A stretch of DNA of 64,000 bases from Candidatus Amulumruptor caecigallinarius (GTDB lineage Bacteria; Bacteroidota; Bacteroidia; Bacteroidales; Muribaculaceae), in the NCBI GenBank assembly GCA_944321825.1, contig CALUMU010000001.1, positions 281,704 to 345,703 of the forward strand. Reading direction: 5' to 3'. Under the pieces are notes generated by a model. That model did no database searches and was not told the origin of the DNA. It saw nothing but the letters and a program-made list of their open reading frames with translations. Numbering within the stretch: the stretch's first letter is position 1; every line of letters starts with the position of its first letter. The position numbers were made by a program, and so were the translations under genes. This document shows positions 8,060 to 16,093 of this stretch, one piece after another.

Positions 8060-8288
8060 ATGAACGACAACGTGATTATTAGTAATCAAAATATGGGCGG
8101 TAAAACGAATTCTACCTTGTGGCCGCGCTGTATTTTGCCGAGGACGAGGCCTAAAGAAGAAAAAAGATACTTTGAGGCAAGCATTAATTGAAGCACAGGC
8201 CGATCCTGTATCATGCTGCATGAGGGAAATAGAATACGGATTGCTGCTGCACTGGACAATCTCACACGTCCAAAATCCGTACAACTAA
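8060..8288 (+). pseudogene. Broken small ORF region (two overlapping frames)
   Basis: One frame starts with ATG at 8060 and stops at 8191 (44 codons). A second frame, open to the stop at 8286-8288, encodes a more protein-like stretch (KKKKDTLRQALIEAQADPVS ... LLLHWTISHVQNPYN) but has no start codon after its upstream stop. A third frame nearby reads EFYLVAALYFAEDEA. This looks like a small phage-type gene that has suffered frameshifts, though overlapping short genes are an alternative. Confidence 0.35.
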
Positions 8289-8325
8289 CACTATCTTTTG
8301 ACTAATTCATAACACCTGATATACA

Positions 8326-8514
8326 ATGAGTAAACTTGACATGATAAGTAATCCGTCAACCGAGAAAAGTCACGAGGCTTTGAAACAAGCAAAGAAGATG
8401 GAGAAAGATAACAATGCCTTTCTGAACATGTGCAAAATAGGTCGTAAAACCATAATATGCGCAAGTAAGAAAAATCTACGCAGATACATTGAAGCTTGCG
8501 CTAAAGCCTATTGA
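8326..8514 (+). CDS. Small hypothetical protein
   Basis: 62 residues, highly charged and basic (MSKLDMISNPSTEKSHEALKQAKKMEKDN...), predicted helical, with no known domain. It is followed after 25 bases by the adenine methyltransferase start at 8540, so the two are probably in one transcript. Confidence 0.45.
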   Translation: MSKLDMISNPSTEKSHEALKQAKKMEKDNNAFLNMCKIGRKTIICASKKNLRRYIEACAKAY

Positions 8515-8539
8515 CCATATTATAATTGTCCTTGACATC

Positions 8540-9247
8540 ATGGAAACCACAACTATACCAGACAGTGGCATCACCATCTTTAATGGTGACTGCATTGCCG
8601 TGATGAAACAAATGCCCGACAAGTCTTATGACTTGGCGATAGTAGACCCACCTTATTACTGTGGTCCAGAGAGACGAGGGGCGTATGGAGCAAGGGTGTC
8701 ATCGCTCAATGTTAAGCGTAAAGAATACCCAGTAACATCCCATTGGATAGTTCCCGGCAAAGAGTATTTTAATGAACTTGAACGAGTGGCCAAACACTAC
8801 ATAGTGTGGGGCTGCAATTATTTTGACTGGCACTTTGCGCCTGGCCGCATCGTATGGGACAAATGCAATGGCGCATCATCTTTTTCAGACTGTGAAATTG
8901 CTGCTACAGATATAATAAACTCCGTAAGGATGTTTCGTTACATGTGGAACGGTATGCAGCAAGGACGCAGTATCAAAGAAGGACATATCATGCAGGGAAA
9001 TAAATCCCTTAACGAGAAACGGATCCATCCCACACAAAAGCCGGTGGCATTATACGGATGGCTATTGCAAAACTTTGCAACAGCTGGAGACCGTATACTT
9101 GACACACATCTTGGCAGTGGAAGCTCAGCAATAGCAGCTTATGAAATGGGATATGAATTCTTTGGAATTGAAGCAGAACCCCTCTATTTCAAACGAGCGT
9201 CCGAACGTCTTTTAACCCATACTAATCAGTTGAGAATTTTTATGTAA
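8540..9247 (+). CDS. Adenine-specific (N6/N4) DNA methyltransferase, orphan
   Basis: About 235 residues. Motif IV DPPYYCG lies near the N-terminus and the AdoMet-binding motif I variant DTHLGSGSSAIAA near the C-terminus, i.e. the beta-class order of the N6_N4_Mtase family. HPTQKPVALYGWLLQNF precedes motif I, as usual. The THLGSG variant is common in phage and mobile-element enzymes of Bacteroidetes. I chose the ATG at 8540 because the longer frame from 8489 overlaps the preceding gene. No cognate nuclease is adjacent; probably antirestriction or regulatory. Confidence 0.88.
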   Translation: METTTIPDSGITIFNGDCIAVMKQMPDKSYDLAIVDPPYYCGPERRGAYGARVSSLNVKRKEYPVTSHWIVPGKEYFNELERVAKHYIVWGCNYFDWHFAPGRIVWDKCNGASSFSDCEIAATDIINSVRMFRYMWNGMQQGRSIKEGHIMQGNKSLNEKRIHPTQKPVALYGWLLQNFATAGDRILDTHLGSGSSAIAAYEMGYEFFGIEAEPLYFKRASERLLTHTNQLRIFM

Positions 9248-9268
9248 AACCGAAACAATTATATCCCA

Positions 9269-9487
9269 ATGAATATCATCGTGTTTTCACCGTTCACGAC
9301 AATTCTGTTTGTCTTGACCATTGTTTCAGCCTGTATTTTATGGCTGGCAATACTCCTCAGTATCAGGATGACCCCAAAGAAGCTGGAAAGATTCATGCCG
9401 CGTAAAGTCTGCGTAGCCAATATCGCATTGTTGTTTATATCGGCATGTGGACTGATGATAAGCCTTCTGTATCAGCTTTTTTCATAA
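9269..9487 (+). CDS. Small membrane protein
   Basis: 72 residues with two hydrophobic helices (about 5-30 and 48-70) joined by a basic loop (RMTPKKLERFMPRK). It is followed after 16 bases by another small membrane protein. Function unknown; holin-like size and shape, but no family evidence. Confidence 0.5.
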   Translation: MNIIVFSPFTTILFVLTIVSACILWLAILLSIRMTPKKLERFMPRKVCVANIALLFISACGLMISLLYQLFS

Positions 9488-9503
9488 ACAGGATATACGC
9501 TCA

Positions 9504-9713
9504 ATGAAAAGGCTACTACATTTGAAAAAGATGGTGCTGTATGCTGTGGTCATCATTTTACTGTGTTCACCATTGGCATTGGCTATACCGTGGTTGGGCT
9601 ATGACCTGATGACCTCCTTGACATTGCTACAGGCATCTGTGATAGTCCTGTCGCCTGTCGTCATCGGAGCTTTGGTATTATGGAGTATTCTATGGAGTTC
9701 CGGCCGCGACTGA
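9504..9713 (+). CDS. Small membrane protein
   Basis: 69 residues, basic N-terminus then two hydrophobic segments (LYAVVIILLCSPLALAI and ASVIVLSPVVIGALVLWSIL). Same strand as and closely spaced to the previous small membrane protein, so probably one unit. Function not recognised. Confidence 0.5.
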   Translation: MKRLLHLKKMVLYAVVIILLCSPLALAIPWLGYDLMTSLTLLQASVIVLSPVVIGALVLWSILWSSGRD

Positions 9714-9744
9714 CACGGTGAAAATCGATTATTTCGTATCCAAT

Positions 9745-10011
9745 TTATCCAACGGTCACGATGGGCTGTCCAAAGAATGTTGAGAGCATGGCGAGTGTGG
9801 AAATTGTGAAATTATGCTCTCCACTTAGCCATCGTGTGATTTCATTAGGACGTTTCCCTATGGCTTCCGCAAGTTGCTTACGGTTCAACCCTTTTTCTTT
9901 CATAAGGGCATCCAGTCTGTTGGATATGGCAAAAGAGAGTCGCGTCTCCTCACGCTTCTCTTTCGGAATTTCGTTAAAGATTTCTTGAAGATTGATGTTT
10001 GCGGTTCTCAT
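9745..10011 (-). CDS. Xre-family antitoxin of a type II toxin-antitoxin pair
   Basis: 88 residues. The HTH_3 core NRLDALMKEKGLNRKQLAEAIGKRPNEITRWLSGEH lies in the C-terminal two thirds. It is the downstream gene of a pair; its ATG overlaps the end of the toxin-like gene (bases 10008-10011). Toxin-first order with an Xre antitoxin is typical of HigBA-like modules. It would neutralise the toxin and repress the operon. Confidence 0.7.
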   Translation of the reverse strand: MRTANINLQEIFNEIPKEKREETRLSFAISNRLDALMKEKGLNRKQLAEAIGKRPNEITRWLSGEHNFTISTLAMLSTFFGQPIVTVG

Positions 10012-10478
10012 ATCTCAAAAGTTTTATCAGTGACAATCTCTTTTTCGGTTATCTCCACTTTTCCTGAGCGTACCTCCTGTTTAAGCAGACGCTCAAACTT
10101 TTGCAAGTCGATTACATATCCCTGCAAAGTGTCATTTTCCTCATAAGTGCGACTATTCTTGACATCGCCGTTGCCAAGTACAAGTATCTTGTCAGTCAGG
10201 CGCAAGCAATAAAGGCGGAGTTTTGATTTAAGTATCGGCAGAGCAACCACCGAGTCATTCATCTTACCTTCATGCCTAAAATAACGTTCTAATGCACCAT
10301 TTGACAAAATTTGTTCCACAAAACGCATGATTTTCTGAAAATCAGGGTTTAGTTCCGCATTGTTTCGGAATTTGAATATGAATTTTTCAAATTCGCTTTT
10401 ATCATCCGAAAGGAACTGAATCGTATACATGGTGCAGCTTTCGCTACTGTTTACCAAGAGGAGTTCAACTTCACTCAT
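10008..10478 (-). CDS. Toxin-like protein of a type II toxin-antitoxin pair
   Basis: About 156 residues from the ATG at 10478. The C-terminal half (VALPILKSKLRLYCLRLTDKILVLGNGDVK) resembles the beta-sheet core of HigB/RelE or Gp49-like toxins, where a basic hydrophobic strand is followed by a short 'LxNG' turn. The overlap with a downstream Xre protein supports the assignment more than the sequence does. A start at 10508 is possible. Confidence 0.55.
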   Translation of the reverse strand: MSEVELLLVNSSESCTMYTIQFLSDDKSEFEKFIFKFRNNAELNPDFQKIMRFVEQILSNGALERYFRHEGKMNDSVVALPILKSKLRLYCLRLTDKILVLGNGDVKNSRTYEENDTLQGYVIDLQKFERLLKQEVRSGKVEITEKEIVTDKTFEI

Positions 10479-10622
10479 AATTCTGTGTCCTTTAAATTTA
10501 CAACGCAAAGATACATATAAAGTTTGACATATATGTAAAATAGTGTAAGATTTTTTGCTGAATTTTGCCTATGCACACTTTGTTGGTTGGATAAATGTCC
10601 TCTACAACGAAATAGTACATAT

Positions 10623-10868
10623 TCAGGCTGGTTGATTGGATATGCGGTTAAGTCTGTCATGATGATGTTTGCGGTGATACATGCGCCACAACATTTTGAA
10701 AGGATAAACGAGTACTTTCAGGATTTTCAGGAGGATAGTGCATATCCCACGGATTATAATAAATACAAAGTTACACAGGGCATAAACGTTGCGTAATATG
10801 CCGATAATGAGACCTAACAGCACCTTGCATATTACAAGTGCGATGATGAAGATTATTACAGTAGCCAT
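10623..10868 (-). CDS. Small membrane protein with His-rich tail
   Basis: 81 residues. Almost continuous hydrophobic sequence over residues 3-58 (IIFIIALVICKVLLGLIIGIL ... CTILLKILKVLVYPFKM) is followed by a basic, histidine-rich tail (YHRKHHHDRLNR). The family is not recognised. It is isolated from its neighbours by an AT-rich gap and a GC-rich hairpin. Confidence 0.5.
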   Translation of the reverse strand: MATVIIFIIALVICKVLLGLIIGILRNVYALCNFVFIIIRGICTILLKILKVLVYPFKMLWRMYHRKHHHDRLNRISNQPA

Positions 10869-10897
10869 TATAACATTATTTTAATTTATGTATAGTT

Positions 10898-10951
10898 CCC
10901 GGCGGCGGTGCCGCTCCGCGCAGCCTCTGGAGTAGTCCGCAGCTCGCCGGG
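10898..10951 (-). terminator. GC-rich hairpin downstream of the 10959 gene
   Basis: CCCGGCG at 10898-10904 pairs with CGCCGGG at 10945-10951, enclosing GC-rich repeats (GCTGCGGAC and GCTGCGCGG on the minus strand). It contrasts strongly with the AT-rich surroundings. It lies just after the stop of the minus-strand gene and may end its transcript, although there is no long T tract directly after it. Confidence 0.35.
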
Positions 10952-10958
10952 AGTGTGG

Positions 10959-11210
10959 TTAATAACCTGCCTCCGTTAAAATTTCCTCGGCTATGCGGTT
11001 TGCTTCCTCAGTGCGTTTGTCGGCTGCTATTGCATTGTGCAACCTTATTGCGGTAGTGTTAAATTCCCCGATAAAGCAAGGTGGTAAAATATAACCATCA
11101 AATAGCACTTTATGCGCCGTTAGGGTTTGGTCGGAGTCATATCCCATTGTGTAAGCGGTCAGTATCATTGCCGCCCATGCTATTCTTCCGTTTAGGGGTT
11201 CCTTTCTCAT
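10959..11210 (-). CDS. Hypothetical protein
   Basis: 83 residues, mixed charge and mostly helical (NTTAIRLHNAIAADKRTEEANRIAEEIL). No signal peptide or recognised domain. It follows the next gene upstream by 41 bases on the same strand. Confidence 0.45.
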   Translation of the reverse strand: MRKEPLNGRIAWAAMILTAYTMGYDSDQTLTAHKVLFDGYILPPCFIGEFNTTAIRLHNAIAADKRTEEANRIAEEILTEAGY

Positions 11211-11251
11211 TTTTTCTTCCGTTTTGTGCGATTCCTCAATGTGGGTTAATG

Positions 11252-11605
11252 TTAAGCAACCTTGCCGTTATAGTTGCAAATAAGTCTCTCTAATGCGGTT
11301 CCCCAGTTCTCAAAGTCACTGACGCTATGTGAAATGCGGAAAGCCTTGCGGTATCTTTCATCCTGACGGTGCAAATCTATTTCCTCGTCAATGTCAAAAC
11401 CGTCATAATAACTTTGCAGTTCGTCAAAGCTGAAAGGCATAAGGGTAATAATCATATTTACGCCTCTATCCGTCCAGTCCTCAACCTCGGCGCATATTTC
11501 GCCGTCTTGTTTGAACAGGAAAACGGAACGTCCGTTTTCCTCTAAATAGTCGTGTAAACGTTTCTGCTCGTCAGAGAGTGCGCTGTATAATTCTCTCCGT
11601 GTCAT
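11252..11605 (-). CDS. Hypothetical acidic protein
   Basis: About 117 residues from the ATG at 11605 (MTRRELYSALSDEQKRLHDYL...). The longer reading from 11743 runs through one arm of an inverted repeat and is unlikely to be coding. The protein is acidic, with DGFDIDEEIDLHRQDERYRKAF in the middle. No family recognised. It shares its strand with the small gene at 10959 and may be co-transcribed with it. Confidence 0.5.
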   Translation of the reverse strand: MTRRELYSALSDEQKRLHDYLEENGRSVFLFKQDGEICAEVEDWTDRGVNMIITLMPFSFDELQSYYDGFDIDEEIDLHRQDERYRKAFRISHSVSDFENWGTALERLICNYNGKVA

Positions 11606-11657
11606 ATGATGTAGTGTTTGAGGGTTGATTCTTTTCCCTTTAGGAGGTCTTTGACCT

Positions 11658-11841
11658 CGTGTCGGGGATTTTATTCCAGAGTGATTTTTTGTGCATACAG
11701 ACCACGCAGGAAAGGGCAACACAGACATCAAAAGCAGAGTCATAGAATTTGCGGAACGCCAAATTGTATGAAAGCTTTTGATTCATGTTGCCAGGCGTTA
11801 CTTTGCATGGAAAATCACTCTGGAATAAAATCCCCTACACG
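11658..11841. repeat. 184-bp non-coding element bounded by long inverted repeats
   Basis: A 25-bp perfect inverted repeat (11664-11688 against 11811-11835, beginning GGGGATTTTATTCCAG) extends outward with a matching CGTGT and inward with a matching TGCA, about 38 bp per arm. The 108 bp between the arms hold no gene. The shape fits a MITE (non-autonomous transposon remnant) or a small invertible segment. No target-site duplication is obvious, and no transposase gene is present in the window. Confidence 0.55.
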
Positions 11842-12264
11842 GGTGCATGACTGGAGTTCTCCGACATTCCGATGGCGTGTCATCATAGAATTGCGCAGCC
11901 CTTTGTTCAGGACGGCGGATGCAGTGGCCGCAAGAAATCGGTCTATGCATCAGTCCTGACAATGTGGCAGTGGCCATGCGGCGGCATGTCGACGTATGGC
12001 ATCTGGCACAGAACAAAAACAGCTCCGCCTTGTCACAAGGAAGAGCTGCCGAATGAGTAAATAAATTGGAAATAACGTATCAAAAATAGCCCAATAAATT
12101 ATGTCGTAATCAAAATGATACGCAAAATTTGTTAAAAATTTGCTTTACATAACATCCGTAATGAAAAGAGTCCGCTGCTTCACAACAGCGGACTCCCCAT
12201 CGCATTTAGTTTTGATAATTTAACCAATCAATAATATTGCATTATTCTCATTAAAGTGCCAGAC
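11842..12264. other. Non-coding stretch with an iteron-like site
   Basis: No convincing gene. It contains CAAAATGATACGCAAAA at 12111-12127, which matches iteron core plus flank at the origin (compare 5370-5386). An oppositely oriented TGATACG-like site lies 30-40 bases to its left. It may be a secondary initiator binding site. A terminator hairpin at 12168-12195 closes the region. Confidence 0.4.
12168..12195 (-). terminator. Rho-independent terminator of the lipoprotein operon
   Basis: GAGTCCGCTG (12168-12177) pairs with CAGCGGACTC (12186-12195). On the minus strand the stem is followed by TTTTCATT. It lies 70 bases after the stop of the last gene of the fimbrillin-like operon. Confidence 0.75.
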
Positions 12265-13269
12265 TCAAAGGGCAGACTCGTCATTAAAATCAGTAGATAC
12301 CGTAGCTTCAACATCCACTTTGTCAGTAAAGATACCGCCATTGGCATCAGATATGACAATACGAGTGTTTTGCTTAACCATTTCTTTCGGAATTTTTACC
12401 GCGCCGGTATAATATGTCTGCTTATCGCGTCCCGTTACAGCCCATTTTACGCCATACTGTATTGCCACAGTCTTGTTGGAATCTTTTGGTGTAAAGAAAT
12501 TGCCGTAGCTTATGAGCTGGTAGTCCTCAAAACCCTTGACAGGAAGAGCATCGGCCTTATTCAGGGCTAATTCAACAGGCCATTCATCACCATACGCACC
12601 ATTGCCGCCATAAGTATCTTCCCAGAAATTATACTTATATGTCTGACCTTCCACATCTATATTGCTAAGAGTAGTCGACAACTGTTTAGCTTTCACATCA
12701 TCGGGAATCGCATCAACGCTCTTTGAAACCAGCACGACCTGCACAAACGGACGCGTGAGAGAAATGGTCATCGTGCCGTCAAGATTTGATGAAGTGAACT
12801 CATCTGAGAAATACATGAAGAAATCCGCATTGTCGCTCTTGGTATCATATAGCGACCCACGTGCGCGTACAATATCATGCGATACAAGGTTGATATTATA
12901 TTTCTTGCTGTCAGCACAAGCGAACAGCTTGTATCGCACACCTGGCACCGCCTGAAATTTGAACGAGAAACTGCCCTGTCCGAGTGTGCAATTCTCCTCT
13001 CCCGAATCGACCACTTCGCCTGACTCTGCATCATATAACGCCCAAACAAAATGGCTGATTTCCTTGCCGTCTCCGAGGAACTGCCCCTCGGCAGTACGGC
13101 TCTTTATGCCGGCTGGTAGGGATGCCGTCACAGCAATGCTCTCAGTATTCACATCAGGACTGATGACGGAATGGGCAGGATTTGAAGCCACTGGTTCATC
13201 AGAGGAGCAGCTTACAAGCGAAGTTGACGCTGTAGCCAAGGCTACAGCAAATAACATAAATTTTTTCAT
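12265..13269 (-). CDS. Fimbrillin-family surface lipoprotein
   Basis: 334 residues. The signal peptide ends in a lipobox (LVSC, Cys21) followed by SSDEP. The beta-rich body contains motifs of the Bacteroidales FimA/Mfa-type fimbrillins (DUF6562-like), such as FVWALYDAESGEV, FKFQAVPGVRYKLFACADS and LTRPFVQVVLVS. Such proteins form or decorate type V pili. It is the last gene of the operon, 52 bases after its neighbour. A role in adhesion during mating is an inference from its place on an ICE. Confidence 0.7.
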   Translation of the reverse strand: MKKFMLFAVALATASTSLVSCSSDEPVASNPAHSVISPDVNTESIAVTASLPAGIKSRTAEGQFLGDGKEISHFVWALYDAESGEVVDSGEENCTLGQGSFSFKFQAVPGVRYKLFACADSKKYNINLVSHDIVRARGSLYDTKSDNADFFMYFSDEFTSSNLDGTMTISLTRPFVQVVLVSKSVDAIPDDVKAKQLSTTLSNIDVEGQTYKYNFWEDTYGGNGAYGDEWPVELALNKADALPVKGFEDYQLISYGNFFTPKDSNKTVAIQYGVKWAVTGRDKQTYYTGAVKIPKEMVKQNTRIVISDANGGIFTDKVDVEATVSTDFNDESAL

Positions 13270-13321
13270 AAAATTGTTTTGTGTGATAAATAAGTAGTTA
13301 ATATGTATTGATATATTACTG

Positions 13322-14293
13322 TCATATTTCTATGACGATTTCATTATTGAAACCGGGATTGATGTTCACCCCTCCGCCGCCAGGCACCTCGGACGGGTGC
13401 ATTTCGCGGATGGAATAGAAAGGAGCGTAGACACGAGTCATCTTGCCAGGCTTTACAGGGATTTCGATGTTGTTGACATGGGCAACAATCCTACCATCAG
13501 CGTCACGCATGGTCATCGATACCGAGACGTTTGTCCCGGTGTTGCCGACAGGTAAAACATCATAGCAAAGCTGCGTATCGCCATTGGCAAGAGTGGAGGT
13601 CACACCAAAGAACGAACAATCCGACCATGTATGGGCTATCTCGCCGCTGAATCCATTGATGGCGCACGGTACAGCGGTATTATAACACACATCGATAGAT
13701 TCGACCTTTTCATTTGGCGCATCTGTGGATATGAGTTTAAACCCACCGGCAATCTGTGTCAGAGGTATCTCGATATAGGTCTGATTGTAGGCCAACGCTA
13801 TATCGATACGGCTCCATGCCGCAGATTTCATATAATCATTGGCAGTATATGGGAAACGGTCAACAAGCAGCAGCTCCGTCCAATCATCCGTGAAATAATA
13901 GGAATCCGAAGGAGTTTCCTTGGTAGTATAGTCAGCCCATACCACAACCGTCAGTTTGCCGACAGGCAAACTGAGCGTGATATCTTTACTGAAAGAAACA
14001 CCCTCAGCCACGAGCTTATATGTTGACGGTTCAAATACCTTGACCACATAACGCCTCCGGGGTTCATCGATAGAGCGCGACATTTGATCGGCTTTTGACT
14101 CGTAATTGATGGTCATGCCATCATCCAACACATCATCATCGATTATTGAAACCGTCACAGGGTGTCGCCATGACAAATCCGTCAAACAATAGTCTTCTGG
14201 TGGCTCTACGTATTCAGGAGCATCCTTGGTAGAACATGATGCAAAAGCAAGGGCAAGAGCCGGGATAATATAGGTAGTGTTTAACAGTCGCAT
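13322..14293 (-). CDS. Fimbrillin-like lipoprotein (possible tip or anchor subunit)
   Basis: 323 residues from the ATG at 14293. The signal peptide ends in the lipobox FASC, then STKDAPEYVEPPED. The beta-rich body has fimbrillin/FimB-like segments (RRYVVKVFEPSTYKLVAEGV, LPVGKLTVVVWADYT, IPVKPGKMTRVYAPFYS). The longer reading from 14410 overlaps the upstream gene and lacks a signal, so I rejected it. It starts 2 bases after the upstream gene's stop. Possibly an Mfa2/FimB-type anchor for the 12265 product. Confidence 0.6.
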   Translation of the reverse strand: MRLLNTTYIIPALALAFASCSTKDAPEYVEPPEDYCLTDLSWRHPVTVSIIDDDVLDDGMTINYESKADQMSRSIDEPRRRYVVKVFEPSTYKLVAEGVSFSKDITLSLPVGKLTVVVWADYTTKETPSDSYYFTDDWTELLLVDRFPYTANDYMKSAAWSRIDIALAYNQTYIEIPLTQIAGGFKLISTDAPNEKVESIDVCYNTAVPCAINGFSGEIAHTWSDCSFFGVTSTLANGDTQLCYDVLPVGNTGTNVSVSMTMRDADGRIVAHVNNIEIPVKPGKMTRVYAPFYSIREMHPSEVPGGGGVNINPGFNNEIVIEI

Positions 14294-14294
14294 G

Positions 14295-14963
14295 TCAGTT
14301 ACGTATTGTGATGATGGGACGTATCTTGTGTACCTGGGTTTTCGGAGTCTCCTGATAAGCTCCGCTGTACAGGGAGAATAGCCAGCCTTTAGCCTCCGAT
14401 TGTCCGTCAACTTCCGTAGAAGTCCAGTACCAGCATTCTTCGGCCAGATCGGGTAATGGGTCTCCTCCGCATATCGCTATTCGGTCATTTATAGCCTCTT
14501 TGGCGGCAAACAGCAGTTTAGACTGCAAGACCGAAGGGATATATGCCGACTGGCCGAACTTCCACAAATCGAAAACCTCCTCGGCCATTGGTGATTTGGC
14601 TTCAGTGTTATTGAAAAGCGCATACGTGTTGCTATTGCCATCGTGGCTGTTGATGTCGCATGATGTTCCTTGGGAGACGGTAACACTTTCCGAAAAAGCG
14701 GCAGCATCCAAGTCATAGAGATAAACCGCATACCCTTTGCCATCGATAGACGGGTCATCGTTGACGTAAAACACGATTCCTATAGGCTCTTTGTCTGATT
14801 CAAGAAACTTACAGATAGGCATAACGCCTCCATCCGTGCATAGCACCTGGCCTACCTTGATTGTTGGAGCAAGTATAACCGGCTCATCAAAATGCTCGCA
14901 TGTGCAGCTCGCAACAGAGGCAGCCATGGCAGCTACAGGGAAAAGAACTTTAGTTTTTACCAT
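14295..14963 (-). CDS. Lipoprotein with DUF1566-like C-terminal domain
   Basis: 222 residues. Signal peptide with lipobox VASC (Cys20). The C-terminus WYWTSTEVDGQSEAKGWLFSLYSGAYQETPK ... HKIRPIITI is the typical end of DUF1566/fibrobacter-succinogenes-type domains found in Bacteroidales surface proteins. Its start overlaps the upstream gene by 7 bases, so translation is probably coupled. It is likely a pilus-associated or ligand-binding surface protein. Confidence 0.6.
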   Translation of the reverse strand: MVKTKVLFPVAAMAASVASCTCEHFDEPVILAPTIKVGQVLCTDGGVMPICKFLESDKEPIGIVFYVNDDPSIDGKGYAVYLYDLDAAAFSESVTVSQGTSCDINSHDGNSNTYALFNNTEAKSPMAEEVFDLWKFGQSAYIPSVLQSKLLFAAKEAINDRIAICGGDPLPDLAEECWYWTSTEVDGQSEAKGWLFSLYSGAYQETPKTQVHKIRPIITIRN

Positions 14964-15526
14964 GTGACAGGAATATCAAAAGATTTTACAACAGATGTGC
15001 CGGATGGGTCAAGGTAGCACCAGCGTTCAAACTTGGCAATCTTGCCATTTGGTGCAGGTGCTTCATAGTCGACCTTAACCCTCCAGCCTGTAAGTTGTCC
15101 TGATGGAGCATCTGACTTCCGTAGAGATTGCATCATCATCTCCTGAGCCAGAACAGAAGTATCAAACGAAGAAGCGGTCATAGCGTCAAATTTGGCGACA
15201 AGAGAATCTGGGTCTTCCTCCTCATACAGGGCATCAAATATGTTTTGCGAAGCCGATGACATGACTTTCATTAGAAACTCTTGGTCTCTCGGACTGAAAA
15301 GCTTGCCGTCTATTACAGAGTCGGCCATGCTTACAGCGGTTATGTTCAGACGTTCGTCATTGACAGTGAACACGACACTTTTTTGTGCCGTCTCTCTGGC
15401 CGCAGATTTAACCCTCCGGCCATCGCAGCAAGTCATCAGTAAGCCTATGCCCAATATTACCATGAATGGGGAAAAGACAAACAGTCGTTTGCCGCACTTC
15501 ATTAAAATGCATTTTACTTTCTTCAT
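14957..15526 (-). CDS. Membrane-anchored or lipoprotein of unknown function
   Basis: 189 residues. A basic N-terminus and hydrophobic segment (RLFVFSPFMVILGIGLLMTCC) may be a lipoprotein signal with Cys33 or Cys34 as the anchor, or a membrane helix. The mature part is mixed helix and strand with no recognised domain (SMADSVIDGKLFSPRDQEFLMKV, KFERWCYLDPSGTSVV). It overlaps its neighbours on both sides by a few bases, placing it firmly in the operon. Confidence 0.5.
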   Translation of the reverse strand: MKKVKCILMKCGKRLFVFSPFMVILGIGLLMTCCDGRRVKSAARETAQKSVVFTVNDERLNITAVSMADSVIDGKLFSPRDQEFLMKVMSSASQNIFDALYEEEDPDSLVAKFDAMTASSFDTSVLAQEMMMQSLRKSDAPSGQLTGWRVKVDYEAPAPNGKIAKFERWCYLDPSGTSVVKSFDIPVTW

Positions 15527-16068
15527 ATCTTGATGATTTTGTCTTTTTCTGGTGAAAGCATCAGGCGTTTGTGATATTGTTTACCATCCTCTGTGAGCAT
15601 GGTAACTTCGTCAGGAGTGACCCCATTAGCGCATAAGCCTTGTATGTCGGCTAAAGACAATTCGTGTCCGCTGTAATTACGCCATATAACGAAAGGACAT
15701 TTTTCAGGTGCCATTTGGTTTTGGCAATTAAAAGCCTTTGTCCCGACATATACAGCACCCCCACAGCGCGGACATACCGCAATCTTGGAATTGACAACAA
15801 TCTGTCCCGACTGATCTATGTGCAGGGTGGAAGAAAATATCTTGCCGTCATTTTTTGAGAAACCGTCAAGCAACAGCGTTTTTCCACGCAACAGCGCCGA
15901 AATTTCGTTATCTGACATGCGCCTGTTACAAATCAAAGAACTTATATAGAAGTCGCACGACTTATCCGTTGGCATCGCGCCCTCGCATCTGTAATCCTTG
16001 CATGTCTTTATTACCTTTTTGCCGCATTTCGGACAGCATCCGGCAACGATAGGTGGTGTTTCATCCAT
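15523..16068 (-). CDS. Zinc-ribbon protein resembling topoisomerase C-terminal domains
   Basis: 181 residues with two similar modules, each with paired cysteines: CCPKCGKKV ... YRCEGAMPTDKSCDFYI, and CPRCGGAVYVG ... FNCQNQMAPEKCPFVIWR. These are C4 zinc ribbons like those in bacterial topoisomerase I/III C-termini (Toprim_Crpt-like repeats). There is no topoisomerase catalytic domain, so it may be a single-strand DNA-binding accessory. It is the second gene of the lipoprotein operon, which is unexpected for a DNA-binding protein. Confidence 0.6.
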   Translation of the reverse strand: MDETPPIVAGCCPKCGKKVIKTCKDYRCEGAMPTDKSCDFYISSLICNRRMSDNEISALLRGKTLLLDGFSKNDGKIFSSTLHIDQSGQIVVNSKIAVCPRCGGAVYVGTKAFNCQNQMAPEKCPFVIWRNYSGHELSLADIQGLCANGVTPDEVTMLTEDGKQYHKRLMLSPEKDKIIKI

Positions 16069-16093
16069 GAGAAAAGTGATTGAAGTAATGGAG

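Noticed and set aside
11606..11743. N-terminal extension of the 11252 protein
   Set aside because: It would read through one arm of the inverted-repeat element; the ATG at 11605 gives a self-contained protein.
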